Part shown: positions 60,626 through 64,000 of the stretch, one piece after another | How the letters are laid out: each line of letters begins with the position of its first letter | How positions within the stretch are numbered: position 1 is the first letter of the stretch | NCBI GenBank assembly: GCA_028819075.1 | Contig: JAPPMM010000043.1 | Location: 1 to 64,000 of the forward strand | DNA: 64,000 nt | Source of the DNA: Gammaproteobacteria bacterium | Lineage (GTDB): Bacteria > Gemmatimonadota > Gemmatimonadetes > Longimicrobiales > Gaopeijiaceae | Reading direction: 5' to 3' | Notes under the pieces: model-generated | What the model was told of the DNA's origin: nothing | Databases searched by the model: none | Seen by the model: the letters and a program-made list of their open reading frames with translations, nothing else | Program-made: the position numbers and the translations under genes

Positions 60626-62214
60626 CGCAATCGCACCACCGGGTGTTTGACCTTGAGGTCGGTCTTGCGCAGCAGATCGTGCACGGTAACGCACAGCCAG
60701 CGGTTCTCGTCAACCGAGTAGGTGACGCGCAGCCGGGGCGCCGTGCCCCTGCCGGGCGGGTTCAGCGGCAGCGCCGGATCGGCCTCGTTGAGGCACAGGC
60801 AGAAGGCCCGCTCGCCCGCGATCCGGGGCGTGAAGTACCGCGAGCCGTTCGGGCGTTCGGTCCACTCGACCGGACGCCCGGCGACCCGCCCCACCTCGCA
60901 AACGAACAGGTTGATGTGCTGCTGACCATCGAATCCGGGGGCGTAATAGCGCGTCACGAAGTTGTCGGCCGTCGGAAAGCAGGTGCCGCCGGGGATCAGC
61001 AGCTCGTACTCGGCCTCTCCGCCATCGTCGGGCAGCAGGCGAAGCGCGTAGTCGTGGTAGATGAAGTCCTGGACGTGCGCGCCTCCCGCGTAGATGCACG
61101 CACCCCGCGCGACGCTCGCGAAGGGGAGCCACTCCCGCACCTTCTCCCGCCCGAGCACGTCGCCCACGACATTGCGTACTTCGGGAAGCAGGGTGGATCC
61201 GCCCTCAAGGATCACGTCGTCGATCTCGTCCCGCGGGACGCCGTGCCGGGTGCGGAGTTCGGTGAGCAGGGCGTCCAGGAGTTCCCGCATGCGCGCGTAC
61301 AGCCCGTTCTCGGCGAGAATGTCGTGCAGCACGTCATAGTCAAGCGTGCCGAACGACTCGTTGCGGAAGGTGAAGTCGCCCTCGCTCCCGGCGCTCGCGA
61401 GCAGCTTCACGCGCTCGGCCTCCCACCGGAGCGCCACCTCCCACTCGGGCCAGTCGTGCAGCGCCGAGGGCACGAACCGCTCCAGAATCCAGCCGTCGAC
61501 ATCGTCGCCGCCGAGTTCCACGGCCTGCTTCGCCAGGACCTCCGCCCGCCCGGTCTCCATCGTCCGCGCGCCGTGAGTGCGGACCACGGCGGCCTCCATC
61601 GATCCGCCCCCGAAGTCGAAGGCCACCAGGGTGGTGGGGCGTCCGACGTCCACCCCGTAGCCGAGCGCGGCCGCGACGGGTTCGTCGAGCGTCCGGAACA
61701 CGACCCCGGTCGGCCGGCCCCGCAGGCGCGCCCAGACGCGCTCCCACCAGCCGCGCCGCTTCAGGCCCCGGACGATCGCCTGCAGTTCGGCCCGGTACGT
61801 CTCGTAGAAGCCGCTGGGCGTGGCGATGGTGATATCGGCGACCTCTTCGTCGAAGCGCGCCTCGAGCGTGTGGATGACCTGGCGGAGGAAGAGCGAAGCG
61901 ATATCCTGGGCGGTGAAGCTCCTCCCGCCCACGCGCGCCATGGCGCGGCCGCTCTCCATCCCGAGATGGCGCTTGAAGCCGCGCGCGAAGCCCGCCGCCT
62001 GCCCGTCCCAGTTGTAGGTGACGGCTTCCTGGCCGATCAGGACCTTGTCGCCCTCCCCGTCCATGACGCATACGCAGGACGGCATGACGGGCGTCTGAGT
62101 GACGGGTTCGAGCTTCGCGAGGTCCGGCAGGTTGAGGATGTGCGGCCGGCCCGAGCGGTCCTCGCAGATGGTCGTGTTGGAGGTGCCGAGGTCGATGGCC
62201 CAGTGGGTTGGCAT
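60622..62214 (-). CDS. Hsp70-family actin-like ATPase
   Basis: From the ATG at 62214 the product has 530 residues; an ATG at 62232 would add six, and neither has a clear ribosome site. The Hsp70 nucleotide-binding domain is complete: HWAIDLGTSNTTI (phosphate 1), ITIATPSGFYETY, TLDEPVAAALGYG (connect), AFDFGGGSMEAAV (phosphate 2) and VILEGGSTLLPEV (adenosine). The substrate-binding half is shorter than DnaK's, with LLIPGGTCFPTADN and beta strands but no long lid. Such non-canonical Hsp70s are usually dedicated to a local partner, here the coupled HEAT-repeat protein. Confidence 0.88.
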   Translation of the reverse strand: MPTHWAIDLGTSNTTICEDRSGRPHILNLPDLAKLEPVTQTPVMPSCVCVMDGEGDKVLIGQEAVTYNWDGQAAGFARGFKRHLGMESGRAMARVGGRSFTAQDIASLFLRQVIHTLEARFDEEVADITIATPSGFYETYRAELQAIVRGLKRRGWWERVWARLRGRPTGVVFRTLDEPVAAALGYGVDVGRPTTLVAFDFGGGSMEAAVVRTHGARTMETGRAEVLAKQAVELGGDDVDGWILERFVPSALHDWPEWEVALRWEAERVKLLASAGSEGDFTFRNESFGTLDYDVLHDILAENGLYARMRELLDALLTELRTRHGVPRDEIDDVILEGGSTLLPEVRNVVGDVLGREKVREWLPFASVARGACIYAGGAHVQDFIYHDYALRLLPDDGGEAEYELLIPGGTCFPTADNFVTRYYAPGFDGQQHINLFVCEVGRVAGRPVEWTERPNGSRYFTPRIAGERAFCLCLNEADPALPLNPPGRGTAPRLRVTYSVDENRWLCVTVHDLLRKTDLKVKHPVVRLR

Positions 62215-62285
62215 GGATGAATCTACTGTCATGACGTATGGTGTCGAGTTCGCCGAGGATTGCGGGCCAACCAGGATCACAGGCG

Positions 62286-63017
62286 ATGGCCGGACACAAC
62301 TCCGATCGGGAAGCTGCGGACCAGGGCACACGGATGAGCGGTTCGGGGATCCCCGTGGGACTGCTCATCGCGGTGGTGATCGGCCTGCTGGCGCTGCTCG
62401 GCATCGGTACCCGCTACTACGTCCACGGGGACGTGAACGCCATCCATTGCCTGTTCAGTGTGTTCTTCTCGACCAATCTCCTGATCTGCTACTGGGAGAT
62501 GTGCCTGTTCTTCCGCAGGGACCATGTCGCGGCGCGCGCGCAGCATTGGCGCCAATGGCGGCGTGAAACCGGCCGCACCCCGGCGGTCGAATTCCTGACC
62601 GCCAGGGTTCCGCTGCGCCGGATCCTGTCGCCGACGGTCTGGGCCGACGTCTGGGCGACGTACTCGATGATCGATTCGGCGTACGAGGAGCGCGGCAGCT
62701 TCGGCTTCGCTGCAGACGTCGGCAACGGGTTCGTGACGCCCATTCCGACATTGCTCCTGTACGCGGCGTATACCCTCGAATCTCTGTCCGCCATCGTGGC
62801 CGGGATCATCGGGGCGATGCTCTTCTGGCAGTGGGTCTACGCGTCGTCGCTCTACTGGGTCAGCTTCTTCATGGCCCGGAAGCACACCCGCCTCACCAGG
62901 CGTGAACTCTTCGTCTACGTGCTCGGGCTCAACGCCGTCTGGGTGTTGATTCCGATGTTCGGCCTGTACGTGTCCGTTCGTCTGATTCTCGACGGCGCCT
63001 ACGGCGTTCTGGGATGA
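62286..63017 (+). CDS. Multi-pass inner-membrane protein of unknown function
   Basis: This protein of about 243 residues has at least five hydrophobic segments: VGLLIAVVIGLLALLGIG, CLFSVFFSTNLLICYWEMCL, a segment near 150-170 (LLLYAAYTLESLSAIVAGII), one near 180-200, and VLGLNAVWVLIPMFGLYVSV. I do not recognise a family; aromatic-rich motifs such as WQWVYASSLYWVSFFMARKH are striking. ATGs at 62286 and 62334 are both possible. It is divergent from the Hsp70-like gene with about 71 bases between, so the two may share regulation. Confidence 0.65.
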   Translation: MAGHNSDREAADQGTRMSGSGIPVGLLIAVVIGLLALLGIGTRYYVHGDVNAIHCLFSVFFSTNLLICYWEMCLFFRRDHVAARAQHWRQWRRETGRTPAVEFLTARVPLRRILSPTVWADVWATYSMIDSAYEERGSFGFAADVGNGFVTPIPTLLLYAAYTLESLSAIVAGIIGAMLFWQWVYASSLYWVSFFMARKHTRLTRRELFVYVLGLNAVWVLIPMFGLYVSVRLILDGAYGVLG

Positions 63018-63020
63018 ACT

Positions 63021-63056
63021 GGACATCACTGGTGACTGGTCATATAATATGTCCAT
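63021..63056 (+). promoter_or_regulatory. Promoter and overlapping operator of the Phd/PIN toxin-antitoxin pair
   Basis: TGGACA (63021-63026) and a perfect TATAAT (63044-63049) are separated by 17 bases. A perfect seven-base inverted repeat, TGGACAT (63021-63027) and ATGTCCA (63050-63056), encloses them, with a smaller palindrome TCACTGGTGA at 63027-63036 in the spacer. The layout suits autorepression by the antitoxin-toxin complex. Confidence 0.75.
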
Positions 63057-63078
63057 ATCATGCTAGGAGGATGAAGCC

Positions 63079-63336
63079 ATGAAGACACACCCGAAGGCGC
63101 AGGAGAGCACGGCGCCGCCCCGGAGGATCGGCGCGGCGCGATTCAAGGAGCAGTGCCTCGCGTTGCTGGATCGGCTCGGTCCTGACGGCCTGGTGATCAC
63201 CAAGCGAGGCAGACCGGTCGCGCGGGTGTTGCCCTACGATCGGGACTCGGCCAGCCTGATCGGCAGTCTGCGGGACAAGCTCGAGATCCGGGGGGATATC
63301 ATGTCCACGGGGATTCGCTGGGACGCGGAGTGCTGA
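63079..63336 (+). CDS. Phd/YefM-type antitoxin
   Basis: This 85-residue protein starts at the ATG at 63079 with AGGAGG about nine bases upstream. The motif RIGAARFKEQCLALLDRL, then GLVITKRGRPVARVLPY, is the prevent-host-death DNA-binding fold. The tail (SLRDKLEIRGDIMS) would bind and block the PIN toxin. It overlaps the toxin gene by seven bases and probably represses the promoter at 63021-63056. Confidence 0.92.
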   Translation: MKTHPKAQESTAPPRRIGAARFKEQCLALLDRLGPDGLVITKRGRPVARVLPYDRDSASLIGSLRDKLEIRGDIMSTGIRWDAEC

Positions 63337-63692
63337 ACCTCGACACGCATATCCTCATCTACGCCCTGCGCGGAGAACTGGCCGAAAGCGAGCGGCAATT
63401 GCTCGCCGAAACGCAGTGGTCGGTCTCCTCCATCGTCTTCTGGGAGATCGCGAAGCTCAACCAACTGGGCCGGGTCGGGGTGGACCTCGACGACCGGGAC
63501 GTGGTCCGGGCCCTGAGTCGCATCCGCTCGTGGCCGATCGATCTGGCAGTGGCCCGCGCCTCGGCCCGTCTGGATTTCAGGGGCGATCCGGCCGACGAGA
63601 TCATCGCGGCGACCAGCGTCGTCCACGGAATCCCGCTCGTCACGCGGGACGCCGTGATTCGCAGGTCAACGCTCGTCCCACTGGCTCTTTAG
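63330..63692 (+). CDS. vapC: PIN-domain ribonuclease toxin (VapC family)
   Basis: This 120-residue toxin starts at a GTG inside the antitoxin's last codons. The acidic catalytic set of PIN nucleases is visible: D5 in LNLDTHILIYAL, E39 in IVFWEIAKL, D86/D89 in RGDPADEIIAAT and D107 in LVTRDAVI. It should be a Mg2+-dependent RNase that is held inactive by the upstream antitoxin. Its target RNA is unknown. Confidence 0.93.
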   Translation: MLNLDTHILIYALRGELAESERQLLAETQWSVSSIVFWEIAKLNQLGRVGVDLDDRDVVRALSRIRSWPIDLAVARASARLDFRGDPADEIIAATSVVHGIPLVTRDAVIRRSTLVPLAL

Positions 63693-63708
63693 CCCGCAGG
63701 GAAGAGCC

Positions 63709-64000
63709 ATGCTCCACGGGGCGAGACACGGATGGGTAGAGGTCGTCGCCGGCGTCATGTTCAGCGGCAAGTCCGAGGAGCTGATCCGGCGCGTGCGGCG
63801 CGCGCTCATCGCCGGAAGGCGGGTGCAGCTCTTCAAGTCGCACCTGGACGACCGCTACGGCGGCCAGTTCCGCATCTCGTCGCACGACGGCCGCCAGATC
63901 GACGCCGAGCCCGTCTCCAACTCCGTGCAACTCGCCGAGAAGGTCCGTCCGGAGACGCAGGTCCTCGCCATCGACGAGGCCCAGTTCCTGGATGACGGCA
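63709..64000 (+). CDS. tdk: Thymidine kinase, N-terminal part (cut by window end)
   Basis: The ATG at 63709, 16 bases after the PIN toxin and just downstream of GGGAAGAG, opens a frame that runs off the window after 97 residues. The P-loop is GVMFSGKSEELIRR (G15-K21-S22), followed by FKSHLDDRYG and the lasso/Walker B region VLAIDEAQFLDD (D89, E90). This matches bacterial type II thymidine kinase, which phosphorylates thymidine in the salvage pathway. The zinc-binding cysteines and the rest of the enzyme lie beyond the window. Confidence 0.93.
   Translation, partial: MLHGARHGWVEVVAGVMFSGKSEELIRRVRRALIAGRRVQLFKSHLDDRYGGQFRISSHDGRQIDAEPVSNSVQLAEKVRPETQVLAIDEAQFLDDG

Overview
The window is one continuous high-GC chromosomal stretch, gene-dense, with a typical Gram-negative envelope repertoire: lipoproteins with lipoboxes, an outer-membrane porin, TolC-type channels and tripartite RND pumps. 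The abundance of secreted amidohydrolases, some fused to TolB-like propellers, together with these features suggests Gemmatimonadota. This is a guess from gene style and not a marker-based assignment. No rRNA, tRNA, CRISPR array or insertion sequence was recognised. No gene-free stretch exceeds 300 bases. Bases 1-151 hold nothing I can support.

Layout. 152-1804 (-): a lone DUF262 protein with a degenerate HNH-like tail, visibly lower in GC than its neighbours. 1978-10146 (+): a branched-chain-amino-acid-type ABC transporter (livG, livH, livM, a lipoprotein binding protein, livF) with a long-chain acyl-CoA synthetase inserted after livG and a PaaK-like ligase at the end. This reads as an import-and-CoA-activation unit for an organic acid. 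10179-19116: an ion and anion transport block with an MscS-related TM-helix protein, an SLC12-like permease, two SLC13 permeases with RCK_C domains (four in one, two in the other) and an alginate-export-type porin between them. 19251-21262: a YVTN beta-propeller overlapping a two-repeat di-heme cytochrome c. 21438-25908: an amidohydrolase followed by an acyl-CoA dehydrogenase, a CitE-like lyase and a MaoC/FAS1-like hydratase, apparently one operon for a short branched or dicarboxylic CoA ester.

26016-26596: a MazEF toxin-antitoxin pair. 26654-32166 (-): a TolB-amidohydrolase, a lipoprotein alpha/beta hydrolase and a YfcC permease, tightly coupled. 32298-35342: an ARPP-1 protein and a MerR regulator, divergently arranged around a near-consensus promoter flanked by two 18-base repeats exactly 60 bases apart, then a fructosamine-kinase-like gene. 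35432-41419 (+): the first metal-type RND system. 41589-43106: a DUF222/HNH protein. 43158-54789 (-): a CusCBA copper/silver efflux operon followed by an MscS channel with a lipoprotein-like N-terminus. That channel is translationally coupled to a 1063-residue coiled-coil protein with a damaged NTPase site, which is the most unfamiliar pairing in the window. A His/Cys-rich small protein and an NTF2-like protein lie upstream of the cus genes.

54839-59205 (-): two coupled amidohydrolases, one a two-domain fusion and one lacking the HxH metal motif. 59288-62214 (-): an Hsp70-like ATPase coupled to a HEAT-repeat protein, with a divergent multi-pass membrane protein. 63079-63692: a Phd/PIN toxin-antitoxin pair with a clear promoter/operator. 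63709-64000: the start of thymidine kinase, cut by the window edge.
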